Virus record (IMG/VR): IMGVR_UViG_3300042010_000030
Span: 28,780 to 92,779 of that record
Length of the DNA stretch: 64,000 nt
Reading direction: 5' to 3' (one strand)
From: a virus
Each line of letters begins with the position of its first letter. Position 1 is the stretch's first letter. A model generated the notes under the pieces. That model was not told the origin of the DNA and searched no databases. It saw only the letters and a list, made by a program, of their open reading frames with translations. Position numbers and translations under genes: made by a program. Below, piece after piece: positions 45,437 through 54,873 of this stretch.

Positions 45437-47308
45437 TTACGCTGCCAGGTTAGGCATCGCTTTAAACACAGCAGTTGTACCTGCCAGTCCAGCTGTTGTG
45501 CAAATCCAACCCATTGGTCCAGAAGCTGCTGCATCGCGACGCCAGACTCTGTGTGCCTGTGGGTAGTAGAAGCCGTCTGTAGGGGCGGCAGTAGCGCGTT
45601 GTTCGGTTACTGATATCAATACCCACTCAACGTTGCCAATGACTTGATAGAGTCGTTCAAGGACCATCGCGCCTGACAGTGGTAGACAGATTGCAGGTTC
45701 ACCGTTCAACGAGATGTTGCCAGTGTTGACCACTGTGATAGGCCCAGTCAGTGCACGAATAGTTACACGCTCACCTGGAGCAATAGTAGCTTTCAGGATA
45801 TCCAACTTCAAACTAGGGTCACCAGGCGCCGGGTTGATAACCACAAACTTGTGAGCGCCAATGTCGATGGCCGAACCTGTGAGAACCATAGTCTTGTAAC
45901 CCGCAGCCACAAACTTCTGATAAGTATCACCAAAAGCAAGACCTTCTATTTTCAGACTGCGAAGGTTATTCAAGTTAGTAGTCGGCTCAAGGTAGTTATC
46001 AACTGTACCAATAACATCAGAAGTCGATTTGAACTCCAATGCCGAGCTAGTGGCCATCTTGAACAGATAACCTGTACCCGCTGTACCACCAACAGAGCCG
46101 TCAGCCGCGTTAGCCAAGTGGTTTGACTCAAACGTCAAGTGAGCGTTAGTAGACAAGTCAATCAACTCTGCAATGTCTTCGACCCAAGCACCTTGAACCG
46201 AGATTTGACGGCAGTTCTTAGCAGCAATACCTTTACGGGACTTCTGGATAGAGAAACCGTTACCGAAGTTGACGTTGTACGGAGCTTGCACAGCACTGCC
46301 AGTGCCAGGAGCATCTGATGTGTTTTCACCTTGACCAGTGGCAGCGTTATCAGCCATAGTCGCTGGATCAGGGTCCATACCGATATTGATGCAGAGGGCG
46401 GCAACAACACCGTCGCGACCTTCAGCAGAACCACCACGGAATTCAATCTGACCGTGCTGCCCTGTCATACGAAGAGCTTCACCACCTGTAGGTACTTGGA
46501 TGAATACTTTGTCGAACGTCACGAATTGAATTGGGCGTTTGTAGTTGTTGATCGTATAACCACCACGAGTCCACACTCCGTAGTTGAAGTTAGAGAATCG
46601 AACATCACGGAACTCAGAATACCACAGACCACCATGCTGGTACGTTGCATCCCATTGAGCTTTGGCGTACATGCCCCACTGAGTTGCGTTGACAGTTGCT
46701 TGAGCAAAGCCTGCAACTGCGCTACCCATGATGTGCATGCCAACCATGTGAGACGACGATACAGCACCTGCTTCAACTTCAATGAGGCCATAAGGCACAG
46801 CGGACGTCGATGCCAGTGTGGTGATGTAAGTTACGCTTGAACCGTCACCCATCCAACTCACGCCGTGTTGTTTAACCATCTTGGTATGAGGATAGCTACC
46901 AGCAGGATAACGAATCCAACCGCCACCCTTAGACTTCACAAACGCTGAAGCTGCTGCGGTTGCAGGTGTCCAGTCCCATGTAGAAGGCGATGATGTAGGC
47001 TTGCTTGTAATATAGTTGGCATACTCCCAGATGTTGACTATAAGACTCGACAACATCATATTGACGTTTGAAATAGTGTCAGCTATATCAGTGCGTTTAT
47101 GCCCAACGAGGGTTGACCCTACATCAGGATCACCGACATCAGTCACAAACTCATCAACGGTAGTTGTGAGTGTATTGACATCAGTTGTGAGTGCATCAAC
47201 GTCGTCAATCGCATTCACAAGTTCGGAGAAGTTGCGATCCATTTCAACATAGGTTAAGGGCGTGCCTTTGCTCGACCGCTTAACTACGTTTGTTTTGTCT
47301 GCTAGCAT
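45437..47308 (-). CDS. second tail spike / fibre with a shared anchor
   Basis: A 623-residue protein. Its N-terminus (MLADKTNVVKRSSKGTPLTY then VEMDRNFSEL) matches the 43115 spike, so both dock to the same site. The middle has right-handed beta-helix character (RKGIAAKNCRQISVQGAWVE, ...SFDKVFIQVPTGGEALRMTG). No enzyme residues are certain. The two spikes have matching leader sequence GAATTCGAGGTTACT-like before the ATG. Two spikes of this kind often target different sugars. Confidence 0.82.
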   Translation of the reverse strand: MLADKTNVVKRSSKGTPLTYVEMDRNFSELVNAIDDVDALTTDVNTLTTTVDEFVTDVGDPDVGSTLVGHKRTDIADTISNVNMMLSSLIVNIWEYANYITSKPTSSPSTWDWTPATAAASAFVKSKGGGWIRYPAGSYPHTKMVKQHGVSWMGDGSSVTYITTLASTSAVPYGLIEVEAGAVSSSHMVGMHIMGSAVAGFAQATVNATQWGMYAKAQWDATYQHGGLWYSEFRDVRFSNFNYGVWTRGGYTINNYKRPIQFVTFDKVFIQVPTGGEALRMTGQHGQIEFRGGSAEGRDGVVAALCINIGMDPDPATMADNAATGQGENTSDAPGTGSAVQAPYNVNFGNGFSIQKSRKGIAAKNCRQISVQGAWVEDIAELIDLSTNAHLTFESNHLANAADGSVGGTAGTGYLFKMATSSALEFKSTSDVIGTVDNYLEPTTNLNNLRSLKIEGLAFGDTYQKFVAAGYKTMVLTGSAIDIGAHKFVVINPAPGDPSLKLDILKATIAPGERVTIRALTGPITVVNTGNISLNGEPAICLPLSGAMVLERLYQVIGNVEWVLISVTEQRATAAPTDGFYYPQAHRVWRRDAAASGPMGWICTTAGLAGTTAVFKAMPNLAA

Positions 47309-47332
47309 AGTAACCTCGAATTCGTTTAGTCT

Positions 47333-47338
47333 TATTTA
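47333..47338 (-). promoter_or_regulatory. late promoter
   Basis: TAAATA on the minus strand (GTTAAATAAG), overlapping the stop of the 47336 gene and about 25 nt before the 47308 start. Confidence 0.5.
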
Positions 47339-48988
47339 ACTAGTGTAATGGCCGAACGCTGTAGCACCGTCAAGCTCGATGTATTCGTAACCGTCTTCAA
47401 TGTAAGTCTCATCAATGTATGACGGATCATCAGTCACAAGATCAGTGTTATAACCCGCATCGAAATAGCCTGCGTAAACATAGCCACCTGGTGTCAGGAC
47501 AGTAACGTTTGTAAAGTGACGGTTGAGCGGCTTAACACCCTCGAACACATCAGCAATGACAATGTCTTTGAAGTCATTTGTTTTGTACGTCCCTTCTGTT
47601 TCCGCATACATGAAGTCCTGAACGAAGCCGACTCGGTTGTATAGGAAAACAGACGACTGGAACGAAATCTCACCCATGAAATTCACCGTGACCGTAAAGT
47701 TGGCATCGCGAATGATCAACTTGATGAACTCGATGATGTTCACTTCACCATACATCTTCAGACCAGCAGGGTGGAGAACATTCATCACCACATCGCGGTA
47801 GCGATCAACGCCGATACCTGCTTTGATCACATACGAATAGTCCTGATAGTATTCAGAATCCTGCAACACTTTGTTGGTCGACAGGAAGCTTTCATTGTCA
47901 AGGAAGTAACCTTCGATGCGTTTGGTCAGTGCAGGGATGATGCGAATCGAACCACCTGAACCACCATCGGCAGATGTGTAGAGCTGCGGCGTAACAATAC
48001 CGAACGGCGTATCAATCAAATTCACATCAACAATCTGACCAAGTGCACCTACACGGTCAATCGACAAGAAACCTGCATACACAGGGAAACTGATCGTCAC
48101 TGTAGAGCCCTGCAAGATACTGGCGTGCGCAAGCATCTTGCCGTCGTATGTGTAGCCAGTAATCTCAACGCCACCCACTTTGACGGTCAAATCACTTGCA
48201 GTCATGATCGTGGTATAACGGGTATCAACGCTACCAGGCCCAGTTGCCTGAACAGTGATGTCGAATGTCGAATCACCCGCATAAGTCAAGTTGTTGTCGA
48301 CCGTGTAGTTCAGACCAGGTGAAATGACCTCGACACCATCAGCAATCGGCAAAATCCATTCAGTGATATTGTCAACAACAACAGGGTAATTCAAATCGAA
48401 TGTACCAACAATGTCGTTCAGGTACAACTCGGCAAAGTTGAACTTGTTGGCATAGCGGTTGATGATGCGGTTAACTGTTGCTGTGGCGTACTCAAACACC
48501 CCTGGGAACGGCTCACGCGTCTGCGTAATACGACGGTACAGGAAGTTGTTTACGTTGCCGCTGTTCGACACGTACATCAGGTTTTCGTTATCGATCCATG
48601 TTGCGTTAGACGCACGCAGGATGTCGTTTTTCGGGTAGTACAGTTCGATGTCCTCGTTATAGAGGATCTTGAACAGGAACTGAAACGACTTTTCACTACC
48701 GAGCGACTGAAAGAACTGTTTCGAATGCTTGATCAGGATTTCTTTGTCGGCCAACACCTTCTCAGGGATGGTCGACAAGTATTCGTTTTTCAGGTGCGTA
48801 GCATACCCGTCAAGCGATTCTTTCAGGTCGAGTGCTGACAAGTGGTTGCGCAGTTGATAATAGGGGCTGTCTGTACCCTCAAGCCATTCATAGTACCCAC
48901 TCAGGAACTCAACGAAGAGCGGGTACTCTTCGTTGATGTGCGAGGACAGTTGGCCCGGAATCGAATGTTGGATCGCTTTAGCGGCCAT
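47336..48988 (-). CDS. virion structural protein of the T4-like baseplate block
   Basis: A 550-residue protein. The opening reads IPGQLSSHINEEYPLFVEFL then SGYYEWLE, and the middle SEKSFQFLFKILYNEDIELY. These match a structural protein found in cyanophage and other T4-like baseplate regions. I cannot give it a T4 number. It lies directly after gp6. It may form part of the baseplate wedge or the fibre attachment. Confidence 0.7.
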   Translation of the reverse strand: MAAKAIQHSIPGQLSSHINEEYPLFVEFLSGYYEWLEGTDSPYYQLRNHLSALDLKESLDGYATHLKNEYLSTIPEKVLADKEILIKHSKQFFQSLGSEKSFQFLFKILYNEDIELYYPKNDILRASNATWIDNENLMYVSNSGNVNNFLYRRITQTREPFPGVFEYATATVNRIINRYANKFNFAELYLNDIVGTFDLNYPVVVDNITEWILPIADGVEVISPGLNYTVDNNLTYAGDSTFDITVQATGPGSVDTRYTTIMTASDLTVKVGGVEITGYTYDGKMLAHASILQGSTVTISFPVYAGFLSIDRVGALGQIVDVNLIDTPFGIVTPQLYTSADGGSGGSIRIIPALTKRIEGYFLDNESFLSTNKVLQDSEYYQDYSYVIKAGIGVDRYRDVVMNVLHPAGLKMYGEVNIIEFIKLIIRDANFTVTVNFMGEISFQSSVFLYNRVGFVQDFMYAETEGTYKTNDFKDIVIADVFEGVKPLNRHFTNVTVLTPGGYVYAGYFDAGYNTDLVTDDPSYIDETYIEDGYEYIELDGATAFGHYTS

Positions 48989-48989
48989 A

Positions 48990-50720
48990 TTAAACCTTTC
49001 TGGTTGTTAGCAAATCAACATTGATAGTGTCAATGTACACCACATAGTTCCGATCAGTGTAGAAGTTGCTTGCTACAGGAGTGACCGTCATGCGCAGCGT
49101 GCCAGGGTCAAGCAACAGTGCATTGAACTCGACATAGCCCGTGGTGTAATTGATGCTACCGATTGTCTCATTGGTAGTTATACCGTCTTTGATAATCTGT
49201 TTGATGATCTTGCCTGCACCATCATCAAGCACCTTTTGACTTGTCGCATTGATGTCAAATACAACATCCGACACAACCAGAGAGCCAGGTTCAACTTCAT
49301 TCAGGAACTCGGCAATGTAGTGCTTCATCACATTGCGGTTGATTGGCGTGTCAAAAAAGGCCTTCTTGTGCGTTTCAATCGAGTAGATCGACGGCGCTGC
49401 TTTGGTGATTTGACGGGACAACTCGCTATCGTTGTACCAGAAGTCAAACAGACGCAGGTTGTTCTGATTGTATGTGTTCGCAGCAGTCTTCACCGCAGCA
49501 ACAGTCTGAGCAAACGTATCGGTCGTCTGATTGGCGTTATACAGAATACCGATATCCAACTGAAGACCGATGTATGACGCGTCAACCACTTCAGGCGTAA
49601 TCGAAGCAACGGAGAACTCGGTAATACGTCTCTCGATGGTCTGTTTCACTGTATCGGCGATAACAAAGCCGTCTTGTGGGATTGCACATAGGAACACTCG
49701 ACCATAGTACGGCGGAACGTTCTTTTCACCACCCCAGGCGATTGCAGACTTGATGAAGGTGAATTCACGCAACATGATCGCCACATAGTCTTTGTCACGT
49801 ACTGCACGGTTCTGAGTTTCCCAGATCTTTGGTGCAAGGAACTTGATGAAGTCAATGTCGCTCTTCTCAGCACCACCGTAAGCCTCGGTAACCACAGTGA
49901 CCTTGATGTTCGAGTAACCTTGAATCGGTGTACCTGCAATCAGGGTTTTCAGACCGTTTGCGTGTTCGGCTTCAACAGCCACGTATTCAATTCGAACGAC
50001 CGAGTTGTTTATCGGTTCAGCACCTAGAACGTTGCGACCAAACTGAATGTCGTATTTACCCAGTGTGTTCTCGAACAGATAGAACACAGCGCTGTCTGTG
50101 CCGACGTCTACGATGTTTTCGACCTTCAGATACTCAGTGATCTCGCCTGTCACCGGATCAGTCACAAACACGCGCACAGTCGCTGTATCGATGTCAGCAT
50201 TCATGATGCCGATAGTCTTTGTACTGGAGTTATACAGGTAACGCTGAGAGCGCAACTGACCTTGCTTCAGTTCAACATTACTCGCAATGAACTTGTTCTC
50301 AATTGTCTTGAGTAGGGTGATCTCGCTTGTATTGGTAAACGAATAGGTCACGTTACCAATTGTGTTGAGGAACACGGAACCTTTCTCGGCTACGAGGCTG
50401 AACTCAGTTGGTTGTGCTGACGGCAGGACTTCAAGGTCAACGACCACTGTACTTGCAGTGCGCGACTTAGGTGTATAGGAGAGTTTCTGAGCATGACTGA
50501 CAACGTTGGCCCGCAACTGTGCCGAATCAAGAAACGATTCAGAGCTGACCATGTTTGCCATATAGGCGATGTAGTGAGTATTGCGCACCAGAAGGTCAAT
50601 GATCGTATTGATCGTCGAACCTTCATAGTTGAAGTCGGCAAAATCAGGTTTCGCCTGCATGTACTCAATTAAGGAAGCTTTGAGTTCCTGTGGATCGTAT
50701 GATGTAATAAGTGAAGACAT
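48990..50720 (-). CDS. baseplate wedge protein gp6 (baseplate J-like)
   Basis: A 576-residue protein. TSYDPQELKASLIEYMQAKP then FNYEGSTINTIIDLLVRNTH, YMANMVSSESFLDSAQLRAN, is the gp6/baseplate_J start. gp6 forms the inner ring of the baseplate wedge. I choose ATG 50720 over a TTG-started extension. A late promoter TAATAAATA is 35 nt upstream, and gp25 lies above it. Confidence 0.87.
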   Translation of the reverse strand: MSSLITSYDPQELKASLIEYMQAKPDFADFNYEGSTINTIIDLLVRNTHYIAYMANMVSSESFLDSAQLRANVVSHAQKLSYTPKSRTASTVVVDLEVLPSAQPTEFSLVAEKGSVFLNTIGNVTYSFTNTSEITLLKTIENKFIASNVELKQGQLRSQRYLYNSSTKTIGIMNADIDTATVRVFVTDPVTGEITEYLKVENIVDVGTDSAVFYLFENTLGKYDIQFGRNVLGAEPINNSVVRIEYVAVEAEHANGLKTLIAGTPIQGYSNIKVTVVTEAYGGAEKSDIDFIKFLAPKIWETQNRAVRDKDYVAIMLREFTFIKSAIAWGGEKNVPPYYGRVFLCAIPQDGFVIADTVKQTIERRITEFSVASITPEVVDASYIGLQLDIGILYNANQTTDTFAQTVAAVKTAANTYNQNNLRLFDFWYNDSELSRQITKAAPSIYSIETHKKAFFDTPINRNVMKHYIAEFLNEVEPGSLVVSDVVFDINATSQKVLDDGAGKIIKQIIKDGITTNETIGSINYTTGYVEFNALLLDPGTLRMTVTPVASNFYTDRNYVVYIDTINVDLLTTRKV

Positions 50721-50754
50721 GAGAGCATGACCCAATCAATAGTTGTCGTACAGC

Positions 50755-50763
50755 TATTTATTA
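50755..50763 (-). promoter_or_regulatory. late promoter
   Basis: TAATAAATA on the minus strand, 35 nt before the gp6 start at 50720. Confidence 0.65.
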
Positions 50764-50778
50764 GGTCACTCCACCCGA

Positions 50779-51150
50779 TTACCGAATGCGACTCAAGTCC
50801 ACGATCAAGGCTTGTGTAGTAGGGTTGTTGAGTTCGGTGTAATAGATCTTCACCGAAACTTCATTACCACCAGTATCCCGAACCTCAATATCAATCAACT
50901 CGACCTGTGGTTCAAAGTTACGGATCGCGTTCTCGATGTTGTCATGAATCTGTCGCGCTGTGGTCAGGCCGATATTCTCAAACATCGAAGCATCAAGGTT
51001 CGTACCCATCTCAACGTTAAAGCCGCGATCATAGAAGTTGGTGCGGACAATATTGATCAGTGATTGACGAATAGCAGAACTGCCTGTTTTGGTCGCAAGG
51101 TCTCCTGTCAAAGGATGCTTCTTGAATGACAGGTCAATGTCACGTCTCAT
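50779..51150 (-). CDS. baseplate wedge protein gp25 / GPW
   Basis: A 123-residue protein with the gp25/GPW lysozyme-like fold pattern: DIDLSFKKHPLTGDLATKTG, SAIRQSLINIVRTNFYDRGF, and the C-terminal DIEVRDTGGNEVSVKIYYTE. It binds the sheath and the wedge and does not act as an enzyme in T4. It overlaps the next upstream gene (51147) by 4 nt. Confidence 0.9.
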   Translation of the reverse strand: MRRDIDLSFKKHPLTGDLATKTGSSAIRQSLINIVRTNFYDRGFNVEMGTNLDASMFENIGLTTARQIHDNIENAIRNFEPQVELIDIEVRDTGGNEVSVKIYYTELNNPTTQALIVDLSRIR

Positions 51151-51590
51151 TGGTTAAACCCTCGTTGTGTGCGGACGCGAATCGTCAACTTCCAATCTTC
51201 AGATGTTTCCATCTCGCGCATGAATTTATCAAATGACACTGAGCTTTGCAGGATTGCCCAGTTACCGTCAATAACACCTAAACCTTCACCGATACCAATA
51301 CAGCCCTGAAAGTTCGATACAGTGTTACCGATATGGATCATGATGTAGGTTCGACCTTCAACGTTTGTCACTTCCCAACCTGCGGTGTATTTACCACGTG
51401 ACGTGCGATTGACGATGCCACTTGAGCGTTTGTTGAGGGTGTAGCTACCTTCAGGGATGCAAGAGACTTCTGGTTCATTGCTCTCCCATGGTAGTTCAAT
51501 CGTATCGAATACGATGCCACTAGGCATGTACATCTTGCCGATAGTCGCTGAGTCTGTGTAAGCGCGTTCGAGTGTTATAGTACTTGACAT
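51147..51590 (-). CDS. DUF5675 family protein
   Basis: A 147-residue protein. ERAYTDSATIGKMYMPSGIV, ELPWESNEPEVSCIPEGSYT and TYIMIHIGNTVSNFQGCIGI are the DUF5675 signature. The family is common in phages and often sits near lysis or tail genes; the role is not proven and its Cys/His pattern suggests an enzyme (L,D-transpeptidase or peptidase-like, inference). Its place between gp25 and the tail hub is unusual for T4. Confidence 0.8.
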   Translation of the reverse strand: MSSTITLERAYTDSATIGKMYMPSGIVFDTIELPWESNEPEVSCIPEGSYTLNKRSSGIVNRTSRGKYTAGWEVTNVEGRTYIMIHIGNTVSNFQGCIGIGEGLGVIDGNWAILQSSVSFDKFMREMETSEDWKLTIRVRTQRGFNQ

Positions 51591-51617
51591 GCTGGTTTCC
51601 CTTTAATTATTGTGAGT

Positions 51618-53150
51618 TTAAGCTACTTGTACTAATCCGTTTGCGTACTTTGAGTGATTAAAGAACGTCATGATTTGGCCACGTTGGCTGCGACCGCGTG
51701 TGAGTGAAAAGTGTAGCCAGGGCATTCTGGTCCCTGTCGATTTGTACTCAAGGAGAAACTGGTCATACGGTAGATTGTCTTTAGCCCACTTCGCAACTTC
51801 GAAGTAGAATCCCTTTGATGCATTCTTGAATTGAATATCGGCGGCCTCACCTTTCAAGTGTTGACTCTTGCCGCTACCAGTTCTGAAGCCAGAGGTGACG
51901 ATCATGTTTGGATACTTCGCCTTCAAGGGCTCTAGAACGTTCTCAGCGAGGTTCTTCAGGTTACAGATGATCTGCTCTGAAGTCAGGCCGTTCTGATCTT
52001 TGATCGCATATTGTGAGACTACAGCACCTAAAGACAACTGACGGAGCGTAAAGTTTGGTGACAACTTGACTGAATAATCCACTTTACCGTTAGTAATCGC
52101 CAAACCACACTCAGCAATCACCGGTTTGACTTCAGCCGGTGGTGGTTCGTCTGCGATACTTTCAATGATCGGCTCTTCGGTCATAACACGTTCACCTTCT
52201 TCAGGCGTGATGAAACCGTTAGACACCGCCATATCAACAATCTCGGGCGTGTAAGGTGTTTCTTCATACTGAAACGAGAAGTTGTTTTTAGGTGTCGGTG
52301 TGAACTCAAGCGAGTAGCCAAGCGGCGACAATGTTTCTTGCTGATTGGTCTCAGGGTGAATGTGGAAGCCACCGCTGACATTACCGCTCATGTGATCATT
52401 TGCACTGCTGATGCCGTAGATATCGACTTCAGGTGTATCAAATGTCACTTTGGTTGCCTTGACATACATCTCACCACCGACACTGACACGATAGTCACCC
52501 GATGCAACAAGGTTCAGACTACCACTGACGAAGATGTTATGACCACCCAAGTGAATATCAAACGAATCGTTGACAGCCTTCGACACACGCTTGCCGTCAG
52601 GGTGAAACTCATCGAATGAGCCTGAACGGTGAAAGATCATGACGCGCTCAGCACCTGGCGTATCATCGTATTCAATGACATGGCCCGACTCAGACTGATA
52701 CACCTGATTCTTTGGATAGACGACTGCATAACGTGAGGTTGGTTCATCCCAAGTCTCACCACGAGCATCTGGAATACCCTTGACCGCGTTGTTGGTCAAC
52801 TCATCAAGATACGTGCCACCTTCACCCGTTGCAATCTCACTGACATCATTCAGACCGCCTGGCATTGAAGCAATAGCCGCAAGAATGACACCTTCTTGAT
52901 GATCAGGGTCGATGTAGTAACCGAATACGAATGAATCGACTTTGTAACCAGTAGGACTATGACCAACGCTTTGAGAGCCAGCACTGTTTGACACTGCGCT
53001 AGAGAACCAGCGCAAGTTGTCTGTAGGGAGCATGCCAGGGTTGGCCGAGTTGTAGCCAAACACCCTGACTTGGTAACGACCATTCTTCAACGGGTCGTCA
53101 ACGTTCTCAATGACACCAAACCAAGGTGTGAAGTTATTTGTGTCAATCAA
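51618..53150 (-). CDS. baseplate hub gp5-like protein with an M15 peptidase domain
   Basis: A 510-residue protein. Residues 8-100 match the gp5 OB fold (WFGVIENVDDPLKNGRYQVR then VFGYN, SPTGYKVDSFVFGYYIDPDH). The middle is a linker and a beta-type part. The end is an M15-type carboxypeptidase-like domain: TSGFRTGSGKSQHLKGEAAD with H and D, and PWLHFSL with the final H. T4 gp5 has a lysozyme there instead. So the tail tip seems to cut peptide crosslinks in peptidoglycan. ATGA overlap with the next gene upstream. Confidence 0.85.
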   Translation of the reverse strand: MIDTNNFTPWFGVIENVDDPLKNGRYQVRVFGYNSANPGMLPTDNLRWFSSAVSNSAGSQSVGHSPTGYKVDSFVFGYYIDPDHQEGVILAAIASMPGGLNDVSEIATGEGGTYLDELTNNAVKGIPDARGETWDEPTSRYAVVYPKNQVYQSESGHVIEYDDTPGAERVMIFHRSGSFDEFHPDGKRVSKAVNDSFDIHLGGHNIFVSGSLNLVASGDYRVSVGGEMYVKATKVTFDTPEVDIYGISSANDHMSGNVSGGFHIHPETNQQETLSPLGYSLEFTPTPKNNFSFQYEETPYTPEIVDMAVSNGFITPEEGERVMTEEPIIESIADEPPPAEVKPVIAECGLAITNGKVDYSVKLSPNFTLRQLSLGAVVSQYAIKDQNGLTSEQIICNLKNLAENVLEPLKAKYPNMIVTSGFRTGSGKSQHLKGEAADIQFKNASKGFYFEVAKWAKDNLPYDQFLLEYKSTGTRMPWLHFSLTRGRSQRGQIMTFFNHSKYANGLVQVA

Positions 53151-54379
53151 GATGTCACCTCTTCAAACGAGTCTTTCAGCAACTTCACTCGTTGATTGTA
53201 CGATTTAGGTTGTAGGATATGTTTAATCTCGGCAATCAGGAACTTACCTGAGATGTTGTCTGTTGCATTTGGTGTCATTGATTCTTTCGAGTTCGACGGG
53301 ATCGAGGTCTTCATCGTAGTACCAACTTTCAACGATGAGTTACCAAAGATACCGATGTTCGCCGAGAATGAATTTGACTTGAGGAGCTTCAGCTTGTTAT
53401 CGACAATGCTACCTTCATTATCCTGTTTAGTGTTGCGATAATGCAGGGTTACACGGTCACTGTTCTCGCTGTTGAAGTTCTGATCCAGTGATACGGCAGC
53501 TTTACCAAGCGACTTGCTGCTGTCGAACTTAGCCTTGGCATTGTAGTTGTGTACGGTCATGCTCTTATCCATGATCGACAAGAAACCGTGTGCTGAACCA
53601 TACTGACCATCATGCAGGTCATCAATGAACTTGTTTGACTCTTCGATCTCGAATTCCTGAAAGGTGTTGAAGCTCTCTTCGTGGGCGTTCTCGACATCGT
53701 TGTAGGTTGGCGCACTACGATAGACATACTCTATGACAGGATCCTGAGCATAGAGTTCCTCAATCGGTACAAATCGAAACTCTGAGTTGTCCTCATAGAA
53801 CAAATAACCATTCATGCCAGTTGTCGAGATTGCACGTTTACAGCACATGTCGATACCACGATCAGGCGTATGACCACTGAAGACAATGTGTTCAATGTTG
53901 CGCGTGCGTGTCACTGTGAGCCCCTTAGGCTTCGCTGGCGCTTGTCTGCTGATCTTCTTGAGGATACGCTCAACGATGTCGGAGCACGCCTCGTTATGGC
54001 CCGTAAAGAGCTTCTGCTGGATCGATGCGATGAACTCAGGTGATGCAAAGTGCAGAGTGAAACCAGATGCTTGATCACCTAAAGGCATCGGTCCCTGCAA
54101 GTCATACACTTGACCAGTTACCGTGATTGGTGAATTTTCAATCCCTGTAGTGTACCACTGCAAGGTCACAGTCTCACCGCGACCAAGGCCGTACTTCTGC
54201 ACTAGGTTGTTTGTGTCAACAAACGAGATGTTCCCTGACATTGTGTAGTCAAAGATCGTCTCATAGATGACCGCATCAGTGAATGCAGTTGCAAGGTCGA
54301 GTTCAACAGGGTTCGACGTGTTGGTCAAGATTGTTGCCTTGACCAGTTCGAATTGGCCGCTACGTGAGTACTGAGCCAT
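53147..54379 (-). CDS. baseplate hub protein gp27-like
   Basis: A 410-residue protein just upstream of the gp5-like gene. The beta-rich pattern FDYTMSGNISFVDTNNLVQK and ETVTLQWYTTGIENSPITVT fits gp27, the trimeric hub that carries gp5. Sequence similarity to T4 is weak, so position and length carry weight. It overlaps the gp5-like gene by 4 nt. Confidence 0.68.
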   Translation of the reverse strand: MAQYSRSGQFELVKATILTNTSNPVELDLATAFTDAVIYETIFDYTMSGNISFVDTNNLVQKYGLGRGETVTLQWYTTGIENSPITVTGQVYDLQGPMPLGDQASGFTLHFASPEFIASIQQKLFTGHNEACSDIVERILKKISRQAPAKPKGLTVTRTRNIEHIVFSGHTPDRGIDMCCKRAISTTGMNGYLFYEDNSEFRFVPIEELYAQDPVIEYVYRSAPTYNDVENAHEESFNTFQEFEIEESNKFIDDLHDGQYGSAHGFLSIMDKSMTVHNYNAKAKFDSSKSLGKAAVSLDQNFNSENSDRVTLHYRNTKQDNEGSIVDNKLKLLKSNSFSANIGIFGNSSLKVGTTMKTSIPSNSKESMTPNATDNISGKFLIAEIKHILQPKSYNQRVKLLKDSFEEVTS

Positions 54380-54382
54380 TAG

Positions 54383-54871
54383 TTACACACCTTCTTGGAT
54401 TATTTCTTTATGACGGTTAACGATTGTGTTGACCAACTCAGGCAGTACCAGCTTGATCTTGCGCTTAGCGTCATTCAACTCGGTTTCGTGTTCATAGTTA
54501 GTGATCGGGATTCGCTCCCACGGCTTTGCAGTGCTGAAGTCAATTTCTTTACCGTCGTAGTCCACATAGTGGTGAATTGCATACGGATCTTCATAGGTCG
54601 CATTGACGTATGAATCGAACTCCCACTGAGGTTTAGGCCACTCTTCGAAGATGTTGACGATGTCATTGAACTGAAGTATGACCCATGCAAGGTTGACATC
54701 GTCGTAAAAGCGATCAGCCAGGTTCTCTGGAGTATCACCATCACCGATGTTATGCTCATAGTAATAAGCAGGATCATTCTTCATTGTTTGCGACACACCA
54801 ACACGCCGAGTCAAGTTGACCTGCAACGAGTTGTCATAGCGCACTAACGGAAAAGCTGTGAAGTAACTCAT
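54383..54871 (-). CDS. baseplate wedge protein gp53
   Basis: A 162-residue protein. PAYYYEHNIGDGDTPENLAD, RFYDDVNLAWVILQFNDIVN and IFEEWPKPQWEFDSYVNATY are typical of gp53, the wedge clamp. Length fits. 2 nt separate it from the gp48/54-like gene above. Confidence 0.87.
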   Translation of the reverse strand: MSYFTAFPLVRYDNSLQVNLTRRVGVSQTMKNDPAYYYEHNIGDGDTPENLADRFYDDVNLAWVILQFNDIVNIFEEWPKPQWEFDSYVNATYEDPYAIHHYVDYDGKEIDFSTAKPWERIPITNYEHETELNDAKRKIKLVLPELVNTIVNRHKEIIQEGV

Positions 54872-54873
54872 GA

